From the NCBI RefSeq assembly GCF_021533215.1, contig NZ_JAJNKA010000011.1, positions 160,263-224,262 of the forward strand: a stretch of DNA of 64,000 nucleotides, read 5' to 3'. Within the stretch, counting starts at the first letter, position 1. Each line of letters opens with the position of its first letter. A program made the position numbers and the translations under genes. Below, piece by piece: positions 34,666-44,039 of the stretch. Below the pieces are notes generated by a model, which was not told the DNA's origin, made no database searches, and was given only the letters and a program-made list of their open reading frames with translations. The stretch comes from Portibacter lacus. GTDB lineage: Bacteria; Bacteroidota; Bacteroidia; Chitinophagales; Saprospiraceae.

Positions 34666-36045
34666 CTAAATGTTTCTATCCTTATCGAAGGCTTCTAAAT
34701 AGTCAGCGATTTTTCTCAAAAATGAGCCTCCTAAGAATCCATCAACTATTCTGTGATCATATGATAACGAAAGAAACATCATATGACGTATAGCAATGAG
34801 GTCACCCATTTCAGTTTCAATAACCGCAGGCTTCTTTTTTATAGCTCCAACCGCTAATATAGCAACTTGTGGTTGATTAATAATAGGTGTCCCCATGACA
34901 TTACCGAAAGTTCCTACATTTGTCAGTGTGAAAGTGCCGCCTTGAATCTCATCAGCTTTCAGATTATTCTCTCTAGCTCTTTTTGCTAAATCATTTACCG
35001 CTTTAGTTAAACCTAGTAAATTCAGATGGTCTGCATTTTTTATTACTGGAACAATCAAGTTTCCAGATGGTAACGCAGCCGCCATTCCAAGATTAATGAA
35101 GTTCTTTTTAATAATCTTATCTCCTTCTAGAGAGATATTAACCATCGGATAATCTTTAATGGCCTTAGTTACAGCTTCCATGAAAATAGGAGTGAAGGTT
35201 ATTTTCTCACCATGTTTTTTCTGAAATTCTGCCTTTACTTTTTCTCTCCATTGAACGACATTAGTAACATCTACTTCTACGAATGATGTTACATGCGGCG
35301 CAGACTGCTTGGACTTGACCATATGATCTGCGATTAATTTTCGCATTCTATCCATCTCTATGATCTCCGTTCCGCCATTCAAAGAAGGAGAAGGTGATGG
35401 CGAGGTAGTTTTAGCCGCGACATTACTAGGAGATTCTACTTTCGGAGTATTTTTTATCGTTTCAGGTTCTTGCTGAACTTGAGGTGCAGATGGCTTAGAA
35501 TCCTTCTGCTCTAAGTAATTTAGAATATCTTTTTTAGTAACTCTGCCATTAGCTCCAGATCCAGGTACTTGATCTAGTTCTTGGATGCTGATAGATTCTC
35601 TCTGTGCAATGGTTCTTACCAATGGGGAATAAAATCGATCAGTAGTACTAGGTTGGTAATCTGACTTGTGACTTACTTTAGGTTGTTCTTTTAGAATGGT
35701 TTCCTGCACATGCGCGTGACCGTTCTGATGAGTGCTTTTTAATTCTTTTTCAGGATTAATAGGCTCTTCAGGTACTGCTGGAGAAGGTTTTACTTCTTGT
35801 GTTGCATCAGTCTTGATTCTAGCAATTACTTTTCCGACTTCTACAATTTCATTCTCGATAAAAAGAATTTCAGAAATAACGCCTTCTACAGGAGAAGGGA
35901 TATCTGAATCCACTTTATCGGTGGCTATTTCCAAAATTGACTCGTCTAATTCTACAGTATCTCCTTCCTTCTTAAGCCATTTTAATATGGTAGCCTCCAT
36001 AATGCTTTCGCCCATTTTGGGCATTACTAAATCAACTATTGCCAT
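34666..36045 (-). CDS. Dihydrolipoamide acyltransferase (E2) of a 2-oxoacid dehydrogenase complex
   Basis: The 459-residue E2 has one lipoyl domain (1-77; lysine in EIATDKVDSDIPSP), a Pro/Ser/Gln-rich linker, a peripheral-subunit-binding domain (about 135-175; SPLVRTIAQRESISIQELDQ), a second Pro/Ser linker, and the catalytic domain with SYDHRIVDGFLGG at the end. It transfers acyl groups from lipoamide to CoA. The catalytic domain favours a branched-chain or general pyruvate-type E2; E1 and E3 are not in the window. It is 42 nt after cinA and 4 nt before the OmpA/PD40 gene. Substrate specificity is unresolved. Confidence 0.93.
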   Translation of the reverse strand: MAIVDLVMPKMGESIMEATILKWLKKEGDTVELDESILEIATDKVDSDIPSPVEGVISEILFIENEIVEVGKVIARIKTDATQEVKPSPAVPEEPINPEKELKSTHQNGHAHVQETILKEQPKVSHKSDYQPSTTDRFYSPLVRTIAQRESISIQELDQVPGSGANGRVTKKDILNYLEQKDSKPSAPQVQQEPETIKNTPKVESPSNVAAKTTSPSPSPSLNGGTEIIEMDRMRKLIADHMVKSKQSAPHVTSFVEVDVTNVVQWREKVKAEFQKKHGEKITFTPIFMEAVTKAIKDYPMVNISLEGDKIIKKNFINLGMAAALPSGNLIVPVIKNADHLNLLGLTKAVNDLAKRARENNLKADEIQGGTFTLTNVGTFGNVMGTPIINQPQVAILAVGAIKKKPAVIETEMGDLIAIRHMMFLSLSYDHRIVDGFLGGSFLRKIADYLEAFDKDRNI

Positions 36046-36087
36046 ACCTATGGAGTATTAGTTTTATGAAATGTAAAAGTACGTGAA

Positions 36088-37320
36088 TTATTGACCAACT
36101 AAAAATTTTCTTAACATATTCAATGCTGCGATAGATGTATACGTGATATTTTTATTTCTATTCTTTGTCAAATTTAGTTTGTGTGTGATGACTTTATCTG
36201 CGCTTCCAACAGCGATCCATATAGTGCCAACTGGCTTTTCGGGCGTCCCACCTCCAGGCCCAGCAATTCCACTTGTTGCGATGGCCACGTCTACATCTAA
36301 TTTTCGAAGAGCACCTTGAACCATTTCTGTAACCGTTTCTTTACTAACAGCTCCATGATCTTCCAGTGTTTTCGATTGGACACCTAGTAAATCAGTCTTT
36401 ATTTCATTAGCATAAGAAACAATGCTCCCTTTATAATAAGCAGAAGAGCCTGCAATACTAGTAATCATTCTTGCTACATTTCCCCCAGTGCAGCTCTCTG
36501 CCGTCCCAAGTGTTAATTTCTGTTCTAACAAGATCGCCCCGATTGCTTCTTCCAGTCTGATATTATCAAAGCCATATACAATATTACCAAGTGAATTACA
36601 TATTTGGTCTACTGTCGCGGTAAGTTCTGAATCGTCATTTTCAGACTTGCTACTGACTCGTATTCTTACATTTCCTAGCCCTGGTAAATACGCCACTTTA
36701 ATATGAGGTGGTAAGGCATCTATAATTGGAAGTATTTTTTCCTCTATCATCGTCTCTCCCCAGCCCGCAGTCATAATCGTTTTATGAAATATACGATTGC
36801 CATTATTTAAGGCAGCTAATTTTTCTAAGCCACCATTCTCCATGATATATTTCATTTCATAAGGGACGCCAGGCATTGATATGATTATACTTCCATTGTG
36901 TTCCATCCACATTCCTTGGGCAGTTCCCATCTTATTCGATAGGATCGCACATCCAGCAGGAACATATGCCTGAGTTTTATGACTTTCTTTAACTTCTATA
37001 TTTATTCTCTTAAATAAAGCAGTCAGTTGCTCTAAGATAGAAGCGTTGAACTCTAACTCAACACCTAGAAAATTGGCAAGAGCTTTCTTGGTAACATCAT
37101 CTTTAGTCGGTCCGAGGCCACCCGTTAGAATAATTACGTCCGTCTTACCAGTTAATTCGCTAAGATGTTTGATGATCTCGTCCTCTGTATCCTGAATGGA
37201 CCTGATTTCAGTAACTCTTATGTTAATCGCTTCTAATTCAGCTCCAAGCCAAGCAGAATTACTATCGATTACTTGTCCGATAAGCAATTCATCTCCTATC
37301 GTTATAATTTTAGCTTCCAT
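36088..37320 (-). CDS. cinA: CinA-like protein (competence/damage-inducible; nicotinamide-nucleotide amidase)
   Basis: The 410-residue protein contains both CinA domains. The N-terminal MoCF_biosynth-like domain (1-165) has IITIGDELLIGQVIDSNSAW and ILTGGLGPTKDDVTK. The C-terminal PncC deamidase domain (about 255-405) has GTAESCTGGNVARMITSIAG and ATSGIAGPGGGTPEKPVGTI. The C-terminal part deamidates NMN; the N-terminal part may hydrolyse ADP-ribose derivatives. It is the first gene of a likely operon with E2, the OmpA/PD40 gene and the methyltransferase. Confidence 0.96.
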   Translation of the reverse strand: MEAKIITIGDELLIGQVIDSNSAWLGAELEAINIRVTEIRSIQDTEDEIIKHLSELTGKTDVIILTGGLGPTKDDVTKKALANFLGVELEFNASILEQLTALFKRINIEVKESHKTQAYVPAGCAILSNKMGTAQGMWMEHNGSIIISMPGVPYEMKYIMENGGLEKLAALNNGNRIFHKTIMTAGWGETMIEEKILPIIDALPPHIKVAYLPGLGNVRIRVSSKSENDDSELTATVDQICNSLGNIVYGFDNIRLEEAIGAILLEQKLTLGTAESCTGGNVARMITSIAGSSAYYKGSIVSYANEIKTDLLGVQSKTLEDHGAVSKETVTEMVQGALRKLDVDVAIATSGIAGPGGGTPEKPVGTIWIAVGSADKVITHKLNLTKNRNKNITYTSIAALNMLRKFLVGQ

Positions 37321-37435
37321 TTAATTCGAATTATACATTGACATAAATGTATTAGAATTAAAAAGGTTGCCAAGCACATTTAGAGGAAAATGTTTATATA
37401 GATCATCATTTATATTTTCTAGGGGCTAAATCTTT

Positions 37436-38302
37436 CTATTGCACATATTCTTTTCGGTACTCTAAAGGAGTTCGATTGGTTATCTTCTTAAATTGACGAT
37501 TAAAATTGGAAAGCGTCTGGAATCCTGAATCATAGCAAGCTTGAGAAATATTAACTTTGTTCTCTATTAATAATTTGCAGGCATGGCCAATTCTTATTTC
37601 AATTAAAAAATCAGAGAATGTCTTGTTAGCATGTGTTTTAAAATATCGGCTAAATGATGTAGGCGTCATATTCGTAAGCGTAGAAAACTCTGAGATGCTA
37701 AGTTTGCGTTTGAAATTCTTAAGCGCATGTGCATACACTATATTCATTCTTTCCGTATCTCCATCTTTCAGTGAATTCGTATAGCCTGCACTTGCTAATA
37801 CATTGATGTCAGAGCACAAAGAAATAAGATGAAGTATTTTTAACAATTCAAGAACACCCTCGAATCCTCTTAAGGAAACAAGATTAATGAGCATTTTCTT
37901 TATTGTTTTCGCTACAGGGCCTTGAATATCGACGCCTCTTAAACTCTTCTTGAAAAGCTTCCTTATTTTGATAACTTCTTCTTTTTGTAGGAGGTTTTCA
38001 CTGATGAGTTCTTCATTAAAATAAACAACGATACCTTCTGACCAGTTTTCACCGTCTTCTGATGATGAATCTGAATCACTCCGCCATAGGTGTGGTAGAT
38101 CTGGTCCAGTAAAAGTTATATCATCAGGATAATAAGTCATTACACTGTCTCCTATAAACCTTGTTCCTGTCCCTTTCAGGACCATGAAAAGTTGGTATTC
38201 TGAATGAAAATGCCATGTAGGGTCAAAAACTAATTCTTTTAAATGCTTTACGACAAATGCATGGGTATATGGAATGGGTGATTTTTGTAGTGCCGATTTC
38301 AT
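37436..38302 (-). CDS. AraC family transcriptional regulator with cupin sensor domain
   Basis: The protein has an AraC cupin domain at about 15-110 (FDPTWHFHSEYQLFMVLKGT, DDITFTGPDLPHLW) and a C-terminal double helix-turn-helix (SISEFSTLTNMTPTSFSRYF, VNISQACYDSGFQTLSNFNR, FKKITNRTPLEYRKEY). It most likely senses a sugar or related compound. I prefer the ATG at 38302 (MKSALQKS) over one 36 nt upstream, because members usually begin just before this segment. It is divergent from the ThuA/haem-propeller operon at 38483 and is the obvious candidate to regulate it. The intergenic region (38339-38482) has no recognisable operator repeat. Confidence 0.93.
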   Translation of the reverse strand: MKSALQKSPIPYTHAFVVKHLKELVFDPTWHFHSEYQLFMVLKGTGTRFIGDSVMTYYPDDITFTGPDLPHLWRSDSDSSSEDGENWSEGIVVYFNEELISENLLQKEEVIKIRKLFKKSLRGVDIQGPVAKTIKKMLINLVSLRGFEGVLELLKILHLISLCSDINVLASAGYTNSLKDGDTERMNIVYAHALKNFKRKLSISEFSTLTNMTPTSFSRYFKTHANKTFSDFLIEIRIGHACKLLIENKVNISQACYDSGFQTLSNFNRQFKKITNRTPLEYRKEYVQ

Positions 38303-38482
38303 TTTGTGGGTGTACGTTTTTATATGAATTTTCTCCAAAAAGTAGAATAAGGTACTAAATTACCCCGAAATGTTCATTTATTTCAATAAATAAGATATGA
38401 TATAGTCAGTATGTGAAATAAAAGAGGATATTATAAACTAATATTCTTTGTATAATTATATCAAAGTTAAATACACAAGACA

Positions 38483-41400
38483 ATGATATCCAAAATGGTA
38501 AAAATCGCAAGCTTCGTATTCGTGTTAATATTCATATATGGTTGTAAGTCTGATCCTCCACTTCCTGCTGATGATGTACCACGGAGAATCGAAATGCTTT
38601 TTCTTGGACATCATCAGGAACATCATAATTCTAGAAAATATCAACCGATCCTTGCATCGGCATTGACCAAGGAAGGTATTAATTTAACATACACAGAAGA
38701 CCCTGACGATCTGAATGCTGATAATCTGAATCAGTACGATGGTGTAATAATCTACGCAAATCATGATAGCATTTCGCAAGCACAAGAGAAATCCTTGCTG
38801 GATTATGTAAAGGCAGGTCATGCATTTATTCCTATTCATTGCGCTAGTTATTGCTTTAGAAACTCTGATGATTATGTGGATATGGTCGGAGGTCAATTTT
38901 TATCTCATGAGACGGATACTTTTGTCACTACGATTGTGGACAAAAGCCATCCTACGATGCAGTCAGTAGAGCCATTTTCTACTTGGGATGAAACCTATGT
39001 GCATCATAAAATTGCAGAAGATATTAAGGTGTTAATGACAAGAGCAGAAGGTGATAAAGAAGAGCCTTGGACTTGGGTGAAGGAATATGGAAAAGGAAAA
39101 GTTTTCTATACAGCTTACGGTCACGATGAACGGACATGGACTAATCCAGGGTTTTCGAACTTAATAAAAGAGGGAATCGTATGGGCGGTTTCGGATCAAG
39201 TGAAGTCGAACTGGGAAGCATTCGCAAAGGATATTCCTGTGTTGAGCTATGAGGAAAAGCCTAACATTCCTAATTATGAAAAGAGAGATCCTGCTCCTAA
39301 ATATCAGTTGCCTTTGTCTCCTGAGCAATCAGAGAAATTGATACAAGTACCTGTCGGATTCAAATTGGAATTGTTTGCTTCAGAACCAGATATTATTAAT
39401 CCTATTGCGATAAACTGGGATGAAAGAGGAAGGCTTTGGGTGATCGAAACAGTTGATTATCCTAACACCGTTCGAGAAGATTCAGGGGTCGGAGATGATA
39501 AAGTGAAGATCTTAGAAGATACAGATGGTGATGGCAAGGCAGATAAAGTGACTGTTTTCGCTGATAAGCTTAATATACCGACAAGTTTCACCTTCTCGAA
39601 TGGAGGAATTATCGTTTCTCAAGCGCCTCATTTTATATTCTTAAAAGATACAGATGGCGATGATAAAGCGGATGTTAGAGAAGTCATCATTGATGGATGG
39701 GGCACATATGATACACATGCAGGCCCATCGAATCTGCAGAATGGAATAGATAATAAAGTATATGGTGTACTTGGATACTCAGGTTTCAAAGGTCAGATAT
39801 TCGGGAAGGATCAAGAATTCCGACAAGGAATATACCGATTCGATCATGGTTTGAATAATTTTGAATATTTAACAAGAACGAGTAACAATACGTGGGGACT
39901 AGGAATTACGGAAGACAACTCGATATTTGGATCTACAGCAAACAATACACACAGTGTATTCTTGGGAATTCCTAATCAAACTTGGAAGGAAGCAGAAGGT
40001 ATTAGATTTGAAGGAAGCAAGAAAATAGATGGGCACTACGATATGCAGGCCATTACACCAAATGTAAGACAAGTGGATGTCTTCGGAGGATTTACTGCAG
40101 CGGCAGGTCATCAGTTTTACACGGCTCGAAATTATCCAGAGAAATATTGGAACAAAGTAGCATTCGTATGTGAACCTACGGGAGGCTTGGTGCACATCGC
40201 TAAAATAGAACATGACGGAGCTGGATATGTCGAAGAAGATGGTGGTAATTTATTTGCAAGTTCGGATGAATGGGTTTCTCCTGTAGAAGCAAAAGTGGGA
40301 CCTGATGGAAATGTTTGGGTTGCAGATTGGTATAATTTTATCGTTCAGCATAATCCTACTCCGAGTAAAGAAAGAGCAGGCTTCGATGCAGAGAATGGTG
40401 ACGGAAATGCTTACGTGAATCCATTAAGAGATAAGTCAAATGGTAGAATATGGAGGATAGTTCCGAAAAATGCTAAGCAATCGAAGGCGCTGTCGCTGGA
40501 TAGAAATAAAACGAAAGACCTCATCAGTGCATTAAAGAATGATAACCTGTTTTGGAGAATTACTGCACAGCGCTTGCTTGTAGAATCTGGTGATCTAGAA
40601 AATTTAGATGACCTTTTTGAATTGGTCAATGACAAATCTGTGGATGATCAGGGAATGAATGTAGGTGCGCTTCACGCATTGTGGACCTTAGAAGGATTAG
40701 GTGTTTTAGAGAAAAATAAAGAGGCGCAATCTGTAGTAGAAGCGGCTTTTTCTCATCCTGCTTCAGCTGTTAGAAAAGCGGCTATTCAAGTATCACCAAA
40801 AATGAAATGGGTGGATAATGGGATCTTATCTGGTGATTTATTGAATGATAAAGATCCAGAGGTCCAACTTGCTGCGATCTTATATTTTACAGATAGATAC
40901 GCAACAGATTCAGTAGGAGAGAAGCTTTATGCACTTAGTCAGTCTCAAAAAGTGCAGGACGATTTATGGCTTTCGCAAGCAGTATATATTGCGGCGGCTA
41001 AGAATTCTGAAGAATTTGTAGCAGCATATCTAAAAGATAATCCAGGAAAGAAATTTGATTCGTCGAAAGCGGATGATGATGAGTTACCGAAGTTAGATGG
41101 AAGTAACTTGGCGGAAATGTTCGTTCAGAATTATATTGATAAAGTGGATATAAAAGTGATGGAGTCGGATAGTGAGGAAGAGGCTGGAAATAAAATAGTC
41201 ATAAGAACGATCAAAAATGAGATGAAATACGATCTCACGAAATTCACAGTGAAAGCTGGGGAAATGGTGGAAGTGGTATTTGAAAATAATGACTTTATGC
41301 AGCATAATTTGGTGATTGTGGATAAAGGTGGACTAGAGAAAGTAGGGGCTGGAGCAGACAAGTTGGCGGCAGATCCTCAGGGTGCTGAGAAAAGTTATGT

Positions 41401-41563
41401 GCCAGATATGAAAGAAGTGCTGCATGCTACTAAGATTATAGATCCTAGTCAGAAAGCATCTTTGAAATTTAAGGCACCAAGTGAACCGGGGATATACCCA
41501 TTCGTGTGTACATTTCCTGGGCATTGGCGAATAATGCAAGGAGAGATGACAGTAGTAAAGTAA
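38483..41563 (+). CDS. ThuA-propeller-cupredoxin fusion lipoprotein
   Basis: The 1026-residue lipoprotein (lipobox around Cys21, IYGC) has four modules. A ThuA trehalose-utilisation-like domain spans about 35-245 (MLFLGHHQEHHN, AFIPIHCASYCFRN). A PVC-type GSDH-like beta-propeller spans about 285-645 (VPVGFKLELFASEPDIINPI, ILEDTDGDGKADKV). HEAT-like helices follow (about 675-860). A C-terminal cupredoxin at about 900-1026 has the copper ligands in DFMQHNLVIV and FVCTFPGHWRIMQG (His, Cys, His, Met). Layout suggests oxidation of a carbohydrate in the periplasm with electron transfer to copper. The CxxCH haem site of related PVC-type proteins is not seen; the cupredoxin takes its place. Confidence 0.9.
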   Translation: MISKMVKIASFVFVLIFIYGCKSDPPLPADDVPRRIEMLFLGHHQEHHNSRKYQPILASALTKEGINLTYTEDPDDLNADNLNQYDGVIIYANHDSISQAQEKSLLDYVKAGHAFIPIHCASYCFRNSDDYVDMVGGQFLSHETDTFVTTIVDKSHPTMQSVEPFSTWDETYVHHKIAEDIKVLMTRAEGDKEEPWTWVKEYGKGKVFYTAYGHDERTWTNPGFSNLIKEGIVWAVSDQVKSNWEAFAKDIPVLSYEEKPNIPNYEKRDPAPKYQLPLSPEQSEKLIQVPVGFKLELFASEPDIINPIAINWDERGRLWVIETVDYPNTVREDSGVGDDKVKILEDTDGDGKADKVTVFADKLNIPTSFTFSNGGIIVSQAPHFIFLKDTDGDDKADVREVIIDGWGTYDTHAGPSNLQNGIDNKVYGVLGYSGFKGQIFGKDQEFRQGIYRFDHGLNNFEYLTRTSNNTWGLGITEDNSIFGSTANNTHSVFLGIPNQTWKEAEGIRFEGSKKIDGHYDMQAITPNVRQVDVFGGFTAAAGHQFYTARNYPEKYWNKVAFVCEPTGGLVHIAKIEHDGAGYVEEDGGNLFASSDEWVSPVEAKVGPDGNVWVADWYNFIVQHNPTPSKERAGFDAENGDGNAYVNPLRDKSNGRIWRIVPKNAKQSKALSLDRNKTKDLISALKNDNLFWRITAQRLLVESGDLENLDDLFELVNDKSVDDQGMNVGALHALWTLEGLGVLEKNKEAQSVVEAAFSHPASAVRKAAIQVSPKMKWVDNGILSGDLLNDKDPEVQLAAILYFTDRYATDSVGEKLYALSQSQKVQDDLWLSQAVYIAAAKNSEEFVAAYLKDNPGKKFDSSKADDDELPKLDGSNLAEMFVQNYIDKVDIKVMESDSEEEAGNKIVIRTIKNEMKYDLTKFTVKAGEMVEVVFENNDFMQHNLVIVDKGGLEKVGAGADKLAADPQGAEKSYVPDMKEVLHATKIIDPSQKASLKFKAPSEPGIYPFVCTFPGHWRIMQGEMTVVK

Positions 41564-41583
41564 GTGCGAATTAATTAAAATTT

Positions 41584-42447
41584 ATGTCAATGTTAAAAAA
41601 CATCAATTTCGGAGCGAGTACATGGTTATGGGAATCGCCTTTTAGTACGGACTCTATAGCATTGTTTCCGAAAATTAAAGCTTTGGGCTTCGATCTGGTA
41701 GAAATACCAGTGGAGGATCCAAGTTTGATAGATGGAAATACTGTAAAAAAAGCTTTAGCAGATAATGGACTGAAGGTAAGTGTTTGTGGTGCTTTCGGGC
41801 CGACGAAGGATTTTACTTCAGATGATATAGACCTTCATGAGAATTGCTTTCGATATATCGAGGAATGCTTTAAGCTTTGTGAATTGTTTGAAGTTGATTT
41901 TTTGGCGGGGCCAATGTATTCAGCAGTAGGCAAAGCGAGAATGCTTCCTGATGAGCAAAAAAAGGTAGAGTGGGAACGGGCAGTATCTAACCTTTACAAG
42001 GTATGTGAAATGGGAAAGGATTATGGTCAATTTATCGCACTAGAACCTTTGAATCGGTTTGAATCAGATCTTGTGAACACTGCAGATGATGTTCTTCGAC
42101 TCGTCAATGATATCAATCATTCTAATGCTAAAATAATACTGGATGGATTTCATATGACCATTGAAGAAAAGAATATAAAAGATGCGATTCATACGGTAAA
42201 AGATAAGTTGATTCACGTCCAAGTTTCTGAGAATCATCGCGGAGTTTGTGGAACGGGATTGACACCATGGCGTGATTTCAGTGAGGGATTGTCTGAAATC
42301 GGGTATGAAGGTTCGATTGTGATCGAGAGTTTCACACCTGAAATTAAGGAATTAGCTGGCGCAGTTTGTATTTGGAAAAAGCATGAAGGAGGGCAAGATG
42401 ATTTTGCCTCGAAAGGATTAAAATTTATAAAGGAAACATTTAAATAG
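41584..42447 (+). CDS. Sugar phosphate isomerase/epimerase (TIM-barrel, ketose 3-epimerase-like)
   Basis: The 287-residue protein is an AP-endonuclease-2-like TIM barrel. Recognisable are FGASTWLWESPFSTDS at the start, VCGAFGPTKDFTSDD, the metal-ligand segment LEPLNRFESDLVNTAD, and ILDGFHMTIEEKNI with the HVSENHRG-like VQVSENHRGVCGTG. These match D-tagatose/D-psicose 3-epimerase and related xylose-isomerase-like enzymes that use a divalent metal. The gene lies 20 nt after the ThuA fusion and 6 nt before an oxidoreductase gene, so all three are likely cotranscribed. The exact sugar is unknown. Confidence 0.9.
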   Translation: MSMLKNINFGASTWLWESPFSTDSIALFPKIKALGFDLVEIPVEDPSLIDGNTVKKALADNGLKVSVCGAFGPTKDFTSDDIDLHENCFRYIEECFKLCELFEVDFLAGPMYSAVGKARMLPDEQKKVEWERAVSNLYKVCEMGKDYGQFIALEPLNRFESDLVNTADDVLRLVNDINHSNAKIILDGFHMTIEEKNIKDAIHTVKDKLIHVQVSENHRGVCGTGLTPWRDFSEGLSEIGYEGSIVIESFTPEIKELAGAVCIWKKHEGGQDDFASKGLKFIKETFK

Positions 42448-42453
42448 CGAGAA

Positions 42454-43587
42454 ATGGGAAATAAGAAAATTAATATTGCAATTATAGGTTTGGGATTTGG
42501 AGCTGAATTTATTCCTATCTACCAGCGGCACCCGGATGCCAATTTGATAGCTGTGTGCCAGCGAAATGAAACGAAGCTTAATGAAATAGCAGACAACTTC
42601 AACATTGAAAAGCGATTTACATCTTATGATGAATTGCTGAATGATCCGTCTATAGATGCAGTTCATATTAATACTCCGATTCCGAATCATGGAGAACAAA
42701 CCATTAAGGCGCTAAAGGCTGGGAAGCATGTGGCGTGCACGGTTCCGATGGCAACTTCCGTAGAGGAATGTGAAGAGATTGTAAGGTTGACGGAAGAAAC
42801 GGGATTGACGTATATGATGATGGAAACGGTCGTGTATGCAAGGGAGTTCTTGTATATGAAGGAATTATATGAGAATGGCGACTTGGGAAAAATTCAGTTT
42901 TTGAAAGCCAGTCACCAGCAAGATATGGATGGATGGCCGAATTACTGGCCAGGATTGCCTCCGATGTATTATGCAACTCATTGCGTAGGGCCAGTTTTGG
43001 GATTGACGAGAGCTGAGGCGGAGTATGTTTCTTGTTTTGGGTCTGGAACAATTAGAGAAGAGTTAATCGAACATTATGGTTCTCCATTTGCTGTGGAAAC
43101 GACGCATATTAAGTTTAAGGATTCAGATCTTAGTGCTCAAGTATATCGTTCTCTGTTTGATGTAGCTCGTCAATATAGAGAGAGTTTCGAAGTGTATGGA
43201 TCTGAGAAATCGGTAGAATGGCCGTTAATAGAAGAAGAGCCATTAGTAGTTCATACTGCTAAGAAGCCAGAACCTGAAATACCTGAGAAAGTAGAATGTC
43301 CAGATTTTGCAAAACTTTTACCGAAAGAAATTCAAGGTTTTACCACTGGAGGCGTCTATGATTCGGATGATAACCAGCATCTGTCTTTTACCCAAGGAGC
43401 TGGTCATGGTGGGTCTCATCCGCATCTTGTGCATGAGTTTGTTGATGCTTTGCTGGTAGAGCGATCACCTTATCCGAATGCGAGGCAATCAGCAAATATG
43501 ACTTGCGTGGGAATTTTAGCGCATGAGTCTGCGCTGAAAGGAGGAGAGCTTATTAGGTTGCCAGAGTTTACATTTGAAAAGAGTTGA
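42454..43587 (+). CDS. Gfo/Idh/MocA family NAD(P)-dependent oxidoreductase
   Basis: The 377-residue protein has the Rossmann domain (INIAIIGLGFGAEFIPIYQR, DAVHINTPIPNHGEQTIKAL) and the family's EKP-like position read here as VACTVPMATSVEECEEI, followed by the beta-sheet substrate domain. The Lys of the usual EKP motif is replaced: AGKHVACTVPMAT has Thr-Val-Pro in its place. Typical substrates are sugars, inositols or sugar acids. Together with the ketose epimerase and the ThuA protein it defines a carbohydrate or polyol oxidation pathway. Confidence 0.92.
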   Translation: MGNKKINIAIIGLGFGAEFIPIYQRHPDANLIAVCQRNETKLNEIADNFNIEKRFTSYDELLNDPSIDAVHINTPIPNHGEQTIKALKAGKHVACTVPMATSVEECEEIVRLTEETGLTYMMMETVVYAREFLYMKELYENGDLGKIQFLKASHQQDMDGWPNYWPGLPPMYYATHCVGPVLGLTRAEAEYVSCFGSGTIREELIEHYGSPFAVETTHIKFKDSDLSAQVYRSLFDVARQYRESFEVYGSEKSVEWPLIEEEPLVVHTAKKPEPEIPEKVECPDFAKLLPKEIQGFTTGGVYDSDDNQHLSFTQGAGHGGSHPHLVHEFVDALLVERSPYPNARQSANMTCVGILAHESALKGGELIRLPEFTFEKS

Positions 43588-44039
43588 AATTAAAGATACA
43601 TGATTTGTGTAAGTGCCCGATGTGACCAGAGAAGTTATGTTGTTCATTTAATTACACACCATTTTTTGAAATAGATAAGATCGACGATAATGAAGACTGA
43701 AGTACTCTTGTACAATAAGATTTCAATCGTGAAATAACTTAACACCCTTTTGTTTGAATAAATAAAAGTGTTAATCTTATCTAGGCACTAGCAAATCAAT
43801 TTTAATTAATAAGATCAAGTTTTAGAACCCACAAATCGGTGCGCTGCACCTCATTTTTTTTTGCTAGATATTTAGTTACAGACAACTTCGGTCCTCTAGA
43901 CCTGCTATTTCAGCGAGATGGCTAAGAGCTAAGGGCTTAATGCTAGTTGTTGATTAACTAGAAACTTTTCTTTTTAAGATATATATTTTGCGAGATCGCT
44001 AACAGCTAACAGCTAACAGCTAAAAACAAAAAACTAAAA
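43588..44039. other. Gene-free tract with a 7-bp microsatellite
   Basis: About 450 nt between convergent genes. A stretch around 43990-44020 is a 7-bp tandem array (CTAACAG repeated about four times, ending CTAAAAAC). Upstream lie AAATCGGTGCGCTGCACCTC and a GC-richer GACAACTTCGGTCCTCTAG, possible degenerate repeat remnants. No open reading frame or terminator could be supported. Confidence 0.5.

Noticed and set aside
43984..44020. CTAACAG heptamer array as a CRISPR-like or phase-variable signal
   Set aside because: It has only about four units, lies between convergent genes, and does not overlap a promoter or a reading frame.
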